Assembly: GCA_937975705.1 (NCBI GenBank)
Contig: CALJTX010000020.1
Span: 124,001-188,000 of the forward strand
Origin: an uncultured Flavobacteriia bacterium
GTDB lineage: Bacteria; Bacteroidota; Bacteroidia; Flavobacteriales_D; Crocinitomicaceae
Length of the DNA: 64,000 bases
Direction: 5' to 3'
The position numbers and the translations under genes were made by a program. The notes under the pieces were generated by a model that did not search any database, was not told where the DNA came from, and saw only the letters and a list, made by a program, of their open reading frames with translations. Below are positions 43,767 to 52,072 of this stretch, one piece after another. Position 1 is the first letter of the stretch. Each line of letters begins with the position of its first letter.

Positions 43767-46083
43767 CTTTCTTCTCCTCATTCTGTTGCTCACCTTTGGC
43801 AGTATCGCCAAAGCACAGATTCCAATGGGTACATGGAAGTACCATGTGGCGAGTGCAAAAGCCATCGATATCGTTACCGATGGCGAGCGCATTTTTACAG
43901 CACTAGAAAACGGCCTCTACATTTACAACCCCTATACTGAAGAGGGTGTTTTGAAAACCGCACTGAATGGTTTATCAGACATCGAAATCTCTTGTTTATA
44001 CCACGATGCCACTGACAACGCCACCTACATCGGCTATGCCAACGGCAACATCGATAAATGGCAGGCCGGTAAAATCACCAATTTACCCGCGATCAAATTG
44101 GCTCAGATATCTAACTCTAAGCGCATCAATCAGTTTGAGCGCAATGGCGCCTACATTTACGTCGCCAACGACTTCTCCATCGTCTTGATCGACGTCGCCA
44201 AAGAAGAAATCAAAGACACCTACTATCCAACAAACGGACTAGAAGCCATTGTCGATGTTGCGCTTACCCAAGACTCCATCTTTGCGCTCACCTCAACACA
44301 AATGCTCAAAGGGCTACGCAGTAACCCCGCTTTGCCAGATTACGCTCAATGGGATCGCGATTTGCGCTTCCCGTATCAGGCCACAAACAAATACCGCGAG
44401 CTACAAACGATCAACCAACAATTCTGGGTCCTGCGCTCTAATGAAGCATATGGCCAAGATTCCGTTTTCCGCCTGAAAAACGATTTATTAGTCAACGTCA
44501 TCAACGAGCCTTTTAGCTATGAAATCAACAGTATCCAAAATATTGGTTCTCAAATGGCGATTTCTATAGACGGCGGCTTTTTTCTTTATAATGCCGACGG
44601 CCTGCAACAGAGCGCTTATTCCGCGAGCTTGCTAGACCGCTGGATCAATCCTTCGCGTGTTTGTCAACTGAGCAATTCCTATTGGAGTGCAGACCAAGCA
44701 TGGGGACTGCAGGAGCACCTGAATGCATATACTTGCAAGCGCTATCCAATTGAGGGTCTTGCCAACCCTTTTGTCTACACCATGGATTGTCAAGAAGGTG
44801 TTTTAGCGGTTGGTTCAGGTCGCTTGGAGGCAGAAATTGCACCGGCATTTACGCGCAATGGCATTCATATCCTCGAAGAAAACCAATGGCGTTCTCTCAA
44901 CACCCCAAAAGTAACTTCCTGGGACTACACCAAAATGTGGGATTTCATCTCCATTGCCGTGAACCCCAAAAATCCAAAAGAAATAGCAGCCGGTACTTAT
45001 TCTTTTGCGCCATTGACCATTTTGAACGAGACCGATTCCCTTGTTTTTGACCAAAGTAATTCACCAATAGAGCCTGTTTCAATTGGCAATGGTTGGTCTT
45101 TGATATCAGGGCTTAAGTTTGACCAGAAAGGCAATTTATGGGCTGCAAATGGCTACACAGATCGCCCACTCAAAATGCGACAAACCGACGGCACCTGGAC
45201 AAGTTTTTATTTGGGCACGGGCGCTGCTAACAAGCAAACAACCCGACTCGAAATCGACTTTCAAGACAACATTTGGATTGGAACCTATGCCAATGGACTT
45301 GTAGGTTTGCAGCACCAAGGCACCTTAGACGACCCCAGCGACGACGAATACATTCAACTGACATCAGGAGAGTTACAAGGCAACCTTCCTTCAAATAAAA
45401 TTACCGCAATTGCCGCAGATTTTGATGGAGAACTCTGGATTGGCACCGATGCGGGCTTTGCAGTCTTGTACAACGCAAATGGAAGCTTTACTGCGGGGGC
45501 TGGCAACTACGACGCACAGCGCATCCTGATTCCATTTGAAGGCAACTATGAAGAAGTACTTGGCGACGCCAGTATTACCGACATTGAAGTAGATGGCGGC
45601 AACCGCAAGTGGATGTCTACGGCCAATGCAGGTTTGGTTTTGCTCTCTTCAGATGGCACCAAAATAATCGCACAATACAACGAAGACAACTCCCCCTTGA
45701 TTTCAAATACCATTTACGATATCGAAATCAATCAGCAATCTGGTGAACTTTATATCGTTACCGACAAGGGCTTGGTCTCCTTTCGCATAGATGCGACCTA
45801 TGAAGACCCCAGCTACGAAACACTCAATGTCTTTCCTAATCCGGTAAAGCCCGATTATTTTGGCCCTATCACCATTCAGGGCATCCGCTACAACTCCGAT
45901 GTCAAAGTAACAGACGCTGCTGGTAATTTGATATATAAAACCCAATCAAACGGCGGCACCGCAACTTGGAACGGCCAAAATCTCAACGGAGAAAAAGTCC
46001 CAACCGGTGTCTACTTCTTCTGGACCGCCAACAATTACCAAGGTGGTGAGCGCAAAGTGGCTAAAGTACTCGTGATCCGCTGA
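43756..46083 (+). CDS. porZ: T9SS anionic LPS delivery protein PorZ
   Basis: The 775-residue protein (776 in Porphyromonas gingivalis) has a signal peptide (MKPNFLLLILLLTFGSIAKAQ), then two beta-propeller-like repeats of Y_Y_Y type: GTWKYHVASAKAIDIVTDGERIF, TALNGLSDIEISCLYHDA, YANGNIDKWQ, INQFERNGAYIYVANDFSIVLIDV, later GLKFDQKGNLWAANGY and EIDFQDNIWIGTYANG. A T9SS type A sorting domain ends the protein (FPNPVKPDYFG, VTDAAGNLIYKTQ, GVYFFWTA). This order is characteristic of PorZ, which binds anionic LPS at the cell surface and works with the sortase PorU to attach cargo. A longer frame from 43690 is rejected, since the signal peptide begins at 43756. The start lies inside the glycosyltransferase gene. 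Confidence 0.87.
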   Translation: MKPNFLLLILLLTFGSIAKAQIPMGTWKYHVASAKAIDIVTDGERIFTALENGLYIYNPYTEEGVLKTALNGLSDIEISCLYHDATDNATYIGYANGNIDKWQAGKITNLPAIKLAQISNSKRINQFERNGAYIYVANDFSIVLIDVAKEEIKDTYYPTNGLEAIVDVALTQDSIFALTSTQMLKGLRSNPALPDYAQWDRDLRFPYQATNKYRELQTINQQFWVLRSNEAYGQDSVFRLKNDLLVNVINEPFSYEINSIQNIGSQMAISIDGGFFLYNADGLQQSAYSASLLDRWINPSRVCQLSNSYWSADQAWGLQEHLNAYTCKRYPIEGLANPFVYTMDCQEGVLAVGSGRLEAEIAPAFTRNGIHILEENQWRSLNTPKVTSWDYTKMWDFISIAVNPKNPKEIAAGTYSFAPLTILNETDSLVFDQSNSPIEPVSIGNGWSLISGLKFDQKGNLWAANGYTDRPLKMRQTDGTWTSFYLGTGAANKQTTRLEIDFQDNIWIGTYANGLVGLQHQGTLDDPSDDEYIQLTSGELQGNLPSNKITAIAADFDGELWIGTDAGFAVLYNANGSFTAGAGNYDAQRILIPFEGNYEEVLGDASITDIEVDGGNRKWMSTANAGLVLLSSDGTKIIAQYNEDNSPLISNTIYDIEINQQSGELYIVTDKGLVSFRIDATYEDPSYETLNVFPNPVKPDYFGPITIQGIRYNSDVKVTDAAGNLIYKTQSNGGTATWNGQNLNGEKVPTGVYFFWTANNYQGGERKVAKVLVIR

Positions 46084-46084
46084 T

Positions 46085-46687
46085 ATGCTAGGTTTTGACT
46101 TTTTGTCTCCGTTGTTGGAAATTGTCGCTGCAATCTTAGGCTTTATTTATGTCTATCTCATTGCTACCGAAAAGTCTGTAGGCTGGATATTCGGTATCGC
46201 TAGCGCCTTTTTCTACGCTTTGTTTTTCTATAACATGCACACATGGGGCTTGTTTAGCCAGCAAATTGCCTATATCATTCTTGGTTTTTATGGCTTGTTT
46301 ACATGGTCAGATCAAAAAGAATCCTTGCCTGTTCGGTCTATTGGGAAAGCAATTTGGATATGGGTTTTATTGAGTTTCTTGGTTGGTATTTTGTTTTTCT
46401 TTGTTGTCTTGTGGTTTGAATTAGGCGTTAAACCGTTTTTTTCCATTTATTTATTATGGGTCTGGCGAGAAGCACTAGACGCGCAGTTCTTTGTATTTTC
46501 CTTACTCGCTACTTGGCTCACCACTAGAAAAGTTTTGGAGAACTGGTTGGTCTGGATTGTTGTCAATATCGTAGGAGTTATCTGGTTCAGCACCGAACAT
46601 TGGTGGTCTACTGCAATTTTGTATTTCGCCTATTTATTACTTGCTTTTAACGGCTATAGAAAATGGAAAAAAGCACTCTCCGCATAG
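46085..46687 (+). CDS. pnuC: Nicotinamide riboside/mononucleotide transporter PnuC
   Basis: The 200-residue protein has about seven membrane segments and the PnuC pattern: LEIVAAILGFIYVYLIATEKSVGWIFGI, FFYNMHTWGLFSQQIAYIILGFYGLFTW, and later YLLWVWREALDAQFFVFSLLATWLTTRKVLENW and WWSTAILYFAYLLLAFNGY. PnuC transports nicotinamide riboside by facilitated diffusion, with capture by phosphorylation inside. The start codon follows the porZ stop directly and its 3' end overlaps the NadR-like kinase gene by 25 bases, giving a transporter-kinase pair. Confidence 0.93.
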   Translation: MLGFDFLSPLLEIVAAILGFIYVYLIATEKSVGWIFGIASAFFYALFFYNMHTWGLFSQQIAYIILGFYGLFTWSDQKESLPVRSIGKAIWIWVLLSFLVGILFFFVVLWFELGVKPFFSIYLLWVWREALDAQFFVFSLLATWLTTRKVLENWLVWIVVNIVGVIWFSTEHWWSTAILYFAYLLLAFNGYRKWKKALSA

Positions 46688-47169
46688 CATTTACCGGCCC
46701 GGAGTCTTGCGGCAAAACCACACATGCCGTTTGGCTTTCATCGTTTTTAGATCTCCCATACATAGCCGAATACGCCAGAACCTACCTCACTGAAAAATCT
46801 ACCTACAAGCAAGAAGATTTAGATCTTATGGCTACCAAACAGGTAGCTTTATGGCCTAACGAGGGATTTATAGCCGACACCGAAATGCATGTGTTTGATA
46901 TTTGGTCTGAGGTAAAATATGCGCAAGTGAGTCCGGTCATTTCAAGCTTGCTAGCTACACAAAATTTTGACCATTATTTTTTGTGCGCGCCAGACATCCC
47001 TTGGGAAGCAGATCCGCTCCGAGAAAACCCTGATGATCGGCAGCAATTATTTGATTTGTACCTTGCTGCACTTCAGAGAAACGAACGAAATTTTACCGTT
47101 TTGAGTGGCTCAATTGAAAAACGCCAAGAACTGATTAAAGTCAGGGTTTTGAGTTTATTGAATGCCTAA
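46663..47169 (+). CDS. NadR-like ribosylnicotinamide kinase (AAA-type ATP-binding)
   Basis: The 168-residue protein starts with a P-loop (RIAFTGPESCGKTTHAVWL) and has DLMATKQ and IADTEMHVFDIWSEVKY (Walker B-type region), then the LCAPDIPWEADPLRENPDDR segment that is typical of the NadR C-terminal kinase domain. It has no N-terminal adenylyltransferase or DNA-binding domain, so it should only phosphorylate nicotinamide riboside to NMN. Its position overlapping pnuC supports that substrate over thiamine. Cytoplasmic. Confidence 0.87.
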   Translation: MEKSTLRIAFTGPESCGKTTHAVWLSSFLDLPYIAEYARTYLTEKSTYKQEDLDLMATKQVALWPNEGFIADTEMHVFDIWSEVKYAQVSPVISSLLATQNFDHYFLCAPDIPWEADPLRENPDDRQQLFDLYLAALQRNERNFTVLSGSIEKRQELIKVRVLSLLNA

Positions 47170-47178
47170 CTTTACGCC

Positions 47179-47847
47179 ATGAAACGCATTCTATTCTTAG
47201 CTATCTTTTTTTTGATACTGGTGCCTATTGGTTACTATTACTTAAGTGATCAAGGCAAAATCAAACCTCTACCGGTAATCAATCCTATTGATGTGCAGCA
47301 AGAGATGGTTGATCCTGAAATGCTGCGCATGGGAAAAGGACACCGTATTGGTGTATTTCGCTTTGAAAACCAAGATGGCATTTGGATCACGAATTCAGAC
47401 ATGAAAGGCAAAGTGAGCGTGGTCGAATATTTCTTCACCACCTGCAAGAGTATTTGCCCTATTATGAACACCCAAATGCAGCGCATTCAGCGCAAATTTG
47501 CCAACGAGCAAAAGGTGCGTATATTTAGCTTTACTGTAGACCCCGACACAGATACAGTTGCCCAAATGAAGCGCTATGCAAGTGCACACTCCGCCAAAGC
47601 AGGGCAGTGGCATTTTTTAACCGGAGAAAAAGCAGATTTGTACAACTTGGCCAGACGCTCCTTCTTTGTCTTGAAACCTGCTGAGGCACAGAATTTAGGC
47701 GATGCCGGCAGCGATTTCATTCACACCAATAATTTTGTTTTGGTCGATCAGCAATTGCGCATCAGGGGCTACTACGATGGCACCAATCCTAAGGAAGTAA
47801 GTCTGCTCCAAGCACATATCTCGCAACTGCTCGACGCGCCTCAATAA
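47179..47847 (+). CDS. SCO1/SenC family copper chaperone
   Basis: The 222-residue protein is anchored by an N-terminal membrane segment (ILFLAIFFLILVPIGYYY). The thioredoxin-fold domain contains the copper motif TTCKSICPIM (Cys89, Cys93) and the distal His182 in SDFIHTNNFVLVDQQ. These are the ligands used by Sco proteins to hand copper or reducing power to the CuA site of cytochrome c oxidase. No oxidase genes are in the window, so its target lies elsewhere. A nine-base gap separates it from the NadR-like gene. Confidence 0.92.
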   Translation: MKRILFLAIFFLILVPIGYYYLSDQGKIKPLPVINPIDVQQEMVDPEMLRMGKGHRIGVFRFENQDGIWITNSDMKGKVSVVEYFFTTCKSICPIMNTQMQRIQRKFANEQKVRIFSFTVDPDTDTVAQMKRYASAHSAKAGQWHFLTGEKADLYNLARRSFFVLKPAEAQNLGDAGSDFIHTNNFVLVDQQLRIRGYYDGTNPKEVSLLQAHISQLLDAPQ

Positions 47848-47865
47848 AGGCATTTTCTTTTTGCC

Positions 47866-47873
47866 TATCTTTG
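47866..47873 (+). promoter_or_regulatory. -7 box ahead of the pseudouridine synthase gene
   Basis: TATCTTTG is a perfect TAnnTTTG that ends seven bases before the ATG at 47881. No -33 TTTG at 19-21 bases. An imperfect hairpin (AGGCA with TGCCT, 47848-47866) just upstream may terminate the sco transcript. Confidence 0.4.
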
Positions 47874-47880
47874 TACTCAA

Positions 47881-48735
47881 ATGAGACAACCAAAGAAAAC
47901 AGGTGCAAAACCTAAAGTAAGCGGTGCCAAAGACGCACCAAAGGTAAGTGCCCGTGACAAGCGCAAATACATCGATTACAAAATCAAAGTCAAAAAAGGC
48001 GATCCGCTGCCTAGTTTCCGCGAAGATGCCATCCGACTCAACAAATTTTTATCCAATGCAGGCATTTGTTCGCGACGCGAGGCAGATGTCCTGATCGAAA
48101 CCGGTGTGGTTTCTATTAACGGTGTTATTGTCACTGAATTAGGCTACAAAATCAAGCCCGGAGATGTGGTGCAATACGATGGCGAGACCATCACAACTGG
48201 CACCAAGCGCTATGTTTTACTCAACAAACCAAAAGGTTACATTACAGCTATCGACGACCCCCGCGGCCGCAAGACCGTCATGACCCTTGTGAGTAAAGCT
48301 TGCCGTGAACAAATATTCCCGGTGGGCCGCATGGAACGCGAAACAACCGGCCTAATGTTATTTACCAACGACGGCGACATGATGAAAAAACTCTTGCATC
48401 CGCGTTACCACGCCCGCAAGCTGTATCATATCGAAACCAATAAGGCTGTAGCCAGAGAAGACCTCGAAAAAATGACGCGTGGCATAGACCTCGACGACGG
48501 TCGTTTCAAAGCAGAAGCTGCAAGTTTTGTTGAGGATGGCGCGAGCAATGAAATCGGTGTAGAGATCCGTTCGGGTAAAAACCAAGTTGTGCGCCGAATG
48601 ATCGAAGCGCTTGGTTATCAAGTCATCAAACTAGACCGCGTTGTATATGCAGGTCTCACTAAAAAAGATTTACCGCGTGGGTATTACCGCCACCTCACCG
48701 AACAAGAAGTTGCGTTTTTAAAGATGTCTAAATGA
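47881..48735 (+). CDS. RsuA/RluB-type rRNA pseudouridine synthase with Asp-to-Glu in the catalytic motif
   Basis: The 284-residue protein has a basic N-terminal tail (about 1-55), an S4 RNA-binding domain (IRLNKFLSNAGICSRREAD, about 56-115) and a pseudouridine synthase domain: YVLLNKPKGYITAIDDPRGRKTV, IFPVGRMERETTGLMLFTNDGDM, HPRYHARKLYHIET and the C-terminal EIRSGKNQVVRRMIEALGYQVIKLDRV. In RsuA, RluB and relatives the nucleophile is the Asp of GRLD; here the motif is GRME (residues 149-152; GAA at 48334-48336). Everything else is intact. If the codon is correct the enzyme may be inactive or a binding-only protein. Otherwise it would modify the 23S or 16S rRNA. It overlaps the next gene by four bases. 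Confidence 0.87.
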   Translation: MRQPKKTGAKPKVSGAKDAPKVSARDKRKYIDYKIKVKKGDPLPSFREDAIRLNKFLSNAGICSRREADVLIETGVVSINGVIVTELGYKIKPGDVVQYDGETITTGTKRYVLLNKPKGYITAIDDPRGRKTVMTLVSKACREQIFPVGRMERETTGLMLFTNDGDMMKKLLHPRYHARKLYHIETNKAVAREDLEKMTRGIDLDDGRFKAEAASFVEDGASNEIGVEIRSGKNQVVRRMIEALGYQVIKLDRVVYAGLTKKDLPRGYYRHLTEQEVAFLKMSK

Positions 48736-49448
48736 AAAAATGGGTATTTTTTGGCTTGATCGTTCTTTTTGCCACTTTCACAGGTTGGTATGTCAAGGGA
48801 TATTTTTCAAATGAGCCTTTTACCTACACGAGCCAAAATCCCAATGCTGCCTACTTTTATCCGCTAGATACCGTTCCAAAAATCTATCAATACCGCGATA
48901 TTGCAAATGGCTTAGATGAAGAATTTCACCGGATTTACACTGTAGAAGACGCTGTAGGTCCGCATCTTATCGTGGAGGTGTATGCCGGTGATGGCCGCTT
49001 GCGCGAAGCCATCAATTACAATATTGACTCACTTGTGGTTCAGGATCACATGGTGGTCAATAGAATGCAAAGCAAAGAAAAGGCGCTACTCTATAAAAAT
49101 CAATTGTTTCCTTTTGATCTTCAAAAAGAAACCTGGTTTGCTTCTAAATTCAGTGGTGTCACTGATTCTACAGTGATTTTACAGGAACTCTTCCGCAAAT
49201 TTCAAACCAAGAGATCGACGCGCTTTTTGAATAAAAATAAGGCTGCATCCTTGATTTTTCGGGATAAAATCCGTCGAACTGTGCTCAATCCTTTTACGAG
49301 AAAGGAAAATGAAGCTACCGGCATTCAATATTCAATTTTTGCAGAGGGCTATGGTTTAGTAGCCTGGCATAACCGTAACAAAACCATTCATTTTCGTTTA
49401 GAACGCATCCTGACGCAAAAGGAGTGGATTCAAATAATCGCGCGATGA
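48732..49448 (+). CDS. Membrane-anchored protein of unknown function
   Basis: The 238-residue protein has a single N-terminal membrane segment or uncleaved signal (VFFGLIVLFATFTGWYVKG). The remaining part looks like an extracytoplasmic alpha/beta domain (FHRIYTVEDAVGPHLIVEVY, DHMVVNRMQSKEKALLYK, ATGIQYSIFAEGYGLVAWHNRNKTIHFRL). I do not recognise a family. Its ATGA overlap with the pseudouridine synthase and with the next gene shows that the three are translationally coupled, so one transcript runs at least through pth. Confidence 0.7.
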   Translation: MKKWVFFGLIVLFATFTGWYVKGYFSNEPFTYTSQNPNAAYFYPLDTVPKIYQYRDIANGLDEEFHRIYTVEDAVGPHLIVEVYAGDGRLREAINYNIDSLVVQDHMVVNRMQSKEKALLYKNQLFPFDLQKETWFASKFSGVTDSTVILQELFRKFQTKRSTRFLNKNKAASLIFRDKIRRTVLNPFTRKENEATGIQYSIFAEGYGLVAWHNRNKTIHFRLERILTQKEWIQIIAR

Positions 49449-50311
49449 AACAACTCATTTTAATTGCTCTTTTCAGTGTTTTAGGTACTAGTGCTCAGGC
49501 GCAATACCTCAATCAGAAGAAGTCTACGGGCCCCGGCACACTCTTTTTTTATTGGGGTTACAACCGCAGTATTTATACACCAAGCACCATTCGCTTTATT
49601 GGACCGGGCTATGACTTCAAACTACAAGGCGTAGAAGCGGCAGATAGGCCATCTACAAATTTCAATGAATATGTAAATTTCAAGACCTTTACAGTTCCGC
49701 AGTTCGATGTACGTGTGGGGTATAACTTCAAGCGCAATTGGGCAGTATCTTTAGGCTATGAGCACATGAAGTACGTCATGAAGCATGGCCCAACTTATTA
49801 TTTGAGCGGCACGATTAACCCCGGAATTGATCAAGCTACAGGTTGGTCAGGCACCTACAGCGGTGATTCCATTACTACAAATGAAACTACCTTTCATTAC
49901 GAGAACACCAATGGGCTCAATTATATCAATGTACAGCTTACCAATGTATTTAAAATTTATAACTCAGAAAAAGGAAATTTTGCGCTCACTACTTTAATGG
50001 GTGTGGGAGCGGGCCCCATTCTTTCTTACAATGATTTTACTTTTGCCGGCGAGAAGTCCATGGAAACCGTCTCCCTTTCGGGTGTGGGCGCCTCGGGTCA
50101 TTTTGGCTTGCGCGCTGAGTTTTTCAAGCATTTGTTTGTAGCTGCCAATGTGCAAGGCGGTTTTATCGGTCAATACCGCGTCAAAACCCGCCCCAATGAC
50201 TATGACTCCCATGCCAAGCAAGCTTTCTTGTATGGACAAAGCGACATCGTTGTGGGTGCTTTATTTTATTTGAAACAAGCCGATAAGTGTAACACTTGCC
50301 CAAATTGGTAA
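49445..50311 (+). CDS. Outer membrane beta-barrel protein
   Basis: The 288-residue protein starts at the ATG overlapping the preceding stop (ATGA). This start gives a signal peptide (MKQLILIALFSVLGTSAQAQ). The mature part shows amphipathic beta strands: GTLFFYWGYNRSIY, FDVRVGYNFKRNWAVSLGYEHMKYVM, INVQLTNVFKIY, FGLRAEFFKHLFVAANVQGGFI, ending DIVVGALFYLKQADK. The final YLKQ... rather than a classical terminal Phe and two C-terminal cysteines (KCNTCPNW) are slightly unusual for a barrel. The function is unknown; a porin-like or lipid-binding barrel is possible. A longer frame from 49424 is rejected. Confidence 0.78.
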   Translation: MKQLILIALFSVLGTSAQAQYLNQKKSTGPGTLFFYWGYNRSIYTPSTIRFIGPGYDFKLQGVEAADRPSTNFNEYVNFKTFTVPQFDVRVGYNFKRNWAVSLGYEHMKYVMKHGPTYYLSGTINPGIDQATGWSGTYSGDSITTNETTFHYENTNGLNYINVQLTNVFKIYNSEKGNFALTTLMGVGAGPILSYNDFTFAGEKSMETVSLSGVGASGHFGLRAEFFKHLFVAANVQGGFIGQYRVKTRPNDYDSHAKQAFLYGQSDIVVGALFYLKQADKCNTCPNW

Positions 50312-50312
50312 A

Positions 50313-50876
50313 ATGAAATACCTAATTGTTGGTTTAGGAAACCCCGGTGCTGAATATCTTGAAACCCGACACAACATTGGTTTTAAGGTCTTAGATGAGC
50401 TGGCCTCAGAACTCGGCACCAACTTCTCTTTAGACAAAGCAGCTTTCAGAGCAGAGGCCAAATTCAAAGGCCGCCAGCTGATTTTGATCAAGCCCATTAC
50501 CTACATGAACTTATCGGGAAAAGCCGTAAACTATTGGCTGCAAACCGAAAAAATTCCACTGAGCAACCTGCTTGTAATTACCGATGATATCGCTTTGCCA
50601 TTTGGTACGCTGCGTTTGAAAGGTAAGGGTAGTGATGGTGGCCACAATGGTCTCAAAGACATCCAAGCCCTGCTCAAAACCCAAGAATATGCTAGATTGC
50701 GTTTTGGTGTAGGCTCAGATTTTTCCAAAGGCCGCCAAGCCGATTATGTTTTGGGCGAATGGAAAACTGAAGAAAGAAAAGCACTGCCAGAAAGGATACA
50801 AACAGCCGCATCTTCTGCTAAAAGTTTTGTTTTTGATGGCCTATCAATGGCCATGACCAACTGGAACAACAAATAG
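50313..50876 (+). CDS. pth: Peptidyl-tRNA hydrolase
   Basis: The 187-residue protein matches bacterial Pth along its length: MKYLIVGLGNPGAEYLETRHNIGFKVLDELA (catalytic His in TRHNIGF), LIKPITYMNLSGKAV, VITDDIALPFGTLRLKGKGSDGGHNGLKDI and FGVGSDFSKGRQADYVLGEW. It releases peptides from tRNA after drop-off. It follows the barrel protein gene by two bases. Confidence 0.96.
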   Translation: MKYLIVGLGNPGAEYLETRHNIGFKVLDELASELGTNFSLDKAAFRAEAKFKGRQLILIKPITYMNLSGKAVNYWLQTEKIPLSNLLVITDDIALPFGTLRLKGKGSDGGHNGLKDIQALLKTQEYARLRFGVGSDFSKGRQADYVLGEWKTEERKALPERIQTAASSAKSFVFDGLSMAMTNWNNK

Positions 50877-50894
50877 GTAGCTCCTTGTTAAGCT

Positions 50895-50925
50895 TTTGTT
50901 AACTGATATTTTTTACTTACCTTTC
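50895..50925 (+). promoter_or_regulatory. Promoter of the GEVED-Kelch operon with embedded inverted repeat
   Basis: TTTG (50895-50898), 19 bases, then TACCTTTC (50918-50925), one mismatch from TAnnTTTG. The start codon lies at 50942, giving a leader of about 10-12 bases. TTACC-TTTC-GGTAA overlaps the -7 box and could be an operator or a small hairpin. Confidence 0.55.
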
Positions 50926-50941
50926 GGTAAACTACTAGCTA

Positions 50942-52072
50942 ATGAAACACAGTTACTTACTGCTTTTTGCATTGTTTCAAATCCCGATTTTTGCTCAATA
51001 TTGCACCAACGTTGGCCCTACAAGTACTGTAGATTCTAACGTAGAAAGTGTTGTGTTGTCTGGCGTGGTGGGCACTATAAATTATGTGGGTTGTCCTGGT
51101 GTGATTGGTTTACAAGACCTCACGCAAAGCGTGAACGTTTCGCTCAATGCAGGCGGCACTTATTCTATTTCAGTGAAGTTTGGCACCTGTAACGGCAATT
51201 ATGCTGGCGCGGGTGAAGCATGGATAGATTTCGATCAAAATGGGAATTTTGACCCTTATGAAAGTCTCGGCACATGGGTAGGAACACCACCCGCGCCGGT
51301 TCAAATTTGGTCTTTTACAGTCCCGCCAAATGCCGTTAATGGCGTTACAAGGTTGCGCGTGATGCAACGCGAGGCAGGTACTATTCCACTCAATCCTTGT
51401 GGTACTTATGCTTGGGGTTCAGTAACTGATTTTGGCATCACACTCACTAATGGTTTAGATTGTACAGGTTATCCTGGCGATGACCAAAACGACGCCATTG
51501 TTGTGGGGGCACTCCCATATACAGACACCCGATCGACAGAAGTTTGTTATTCAAACCAAAATTATGTCTATCCTTCTCCGGATATTTATTATTATTTCGA
51601 GCCCAACCCGCTACTCGAACAAGTCAATGTTTCGTTGTGCGGCGCCAATTTTGACACCTTTCTAAGTGTTGTAGACATGAATGGAGCAGTCATTGCTTAC
51701 AACGATGATGCGGATGATTGCGCACCACAATCAGCACTTTCTTTTGATGCAACTGACCTTGGGCCACTCTATATTATTGTGGAAGGTTGGGGCGCTTTTA
51801 GTGGTGACTACGCATTGCAAATTTCTGCGAGTTACGTAGGACTTGAATCGAATGTCAATAAAGCTTTCAATGCTTATCCGAATCCGAGCTTGGGCTTATT
51901 GCACCTTACTGCAAATACTGGAGCTTATCAATTCTTGGATATGCAAGGTCAAGTGTTACAGACTTTAGATACGCAAACGCAGTCCGTATTTGAGATGGAA
52001 AATCTTCAGGCAGGTGTTTACCTCATAAAAGAACTAGCGACGGGTCGCATCCAAAAATGGCAGAAACTATGA
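50942..52072 (+). CDS. T9SS-secreted GEVED protein, first gene of the Kelch operon
   Basis: The 376-residue protein has a signal peptide (MKHSYLLLFALFQIPIFAQ), a GEVED-type domain (about 20-165: YCTNVGPTSTVDSNVESV, GEAWIDFDQNGNFDP, GVTRLRVMQREAG, ending TYAWGSVTDFGITL, so the usual GETEDY is altered to GSVTDF), and a pre-peptidase-like beta domain (about 190-295: LCGANFDTFLSVVDMNGAVIAYNDDAD, DLGPLYIIVEGWG). A T9SS type A sorting domain (YPNPSLGLLHL, GVYLIKE) follows. The next gene overlaps by four bases. It is much smaller than the surface proteins at the start of the window and lacks their repeats. Confidence 0.86.
   Translation: MKHSYLLLFALFQIPIFAQYCTNVGPTSTVDSNVESVVLSGVVGTINYVGCPGVIGLQDLTQSVNVSLNAGGTYSISVKFGTCNGNYAGAGEAWIDFDQNGNFDPYESLGTWVGTPPAPVQIWSFTVPPNAVNGVTRLRVMQREAGTIPLNPCGTYAWGSVTDFGITLTNGLDCTGYPGDDQNDAIVVGALPYTDTRSTEVCYSNQNYVYPSPDIYYYFEPNPLLEQVNVSLCGANFDTFLSVVDMNGAVIAYNDDADDCAPQSALSFDATDLGPLYIIVEGWGAFSGDYALQISASYVGLESNVNKAFNAYPNPSLGLLHLTANTGAYQFLDMQGQVLQTLDTQTQSVFEMENLQAGVYLIKELATGRIQKWQKL

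Noticed and set aside
47848..47866. Terminator after the sco gene
   Set aside because: The AGGCA/TGCCT arms are only five bases with a T-rich loop and no clear T tract in the right place; too weak to list alone.
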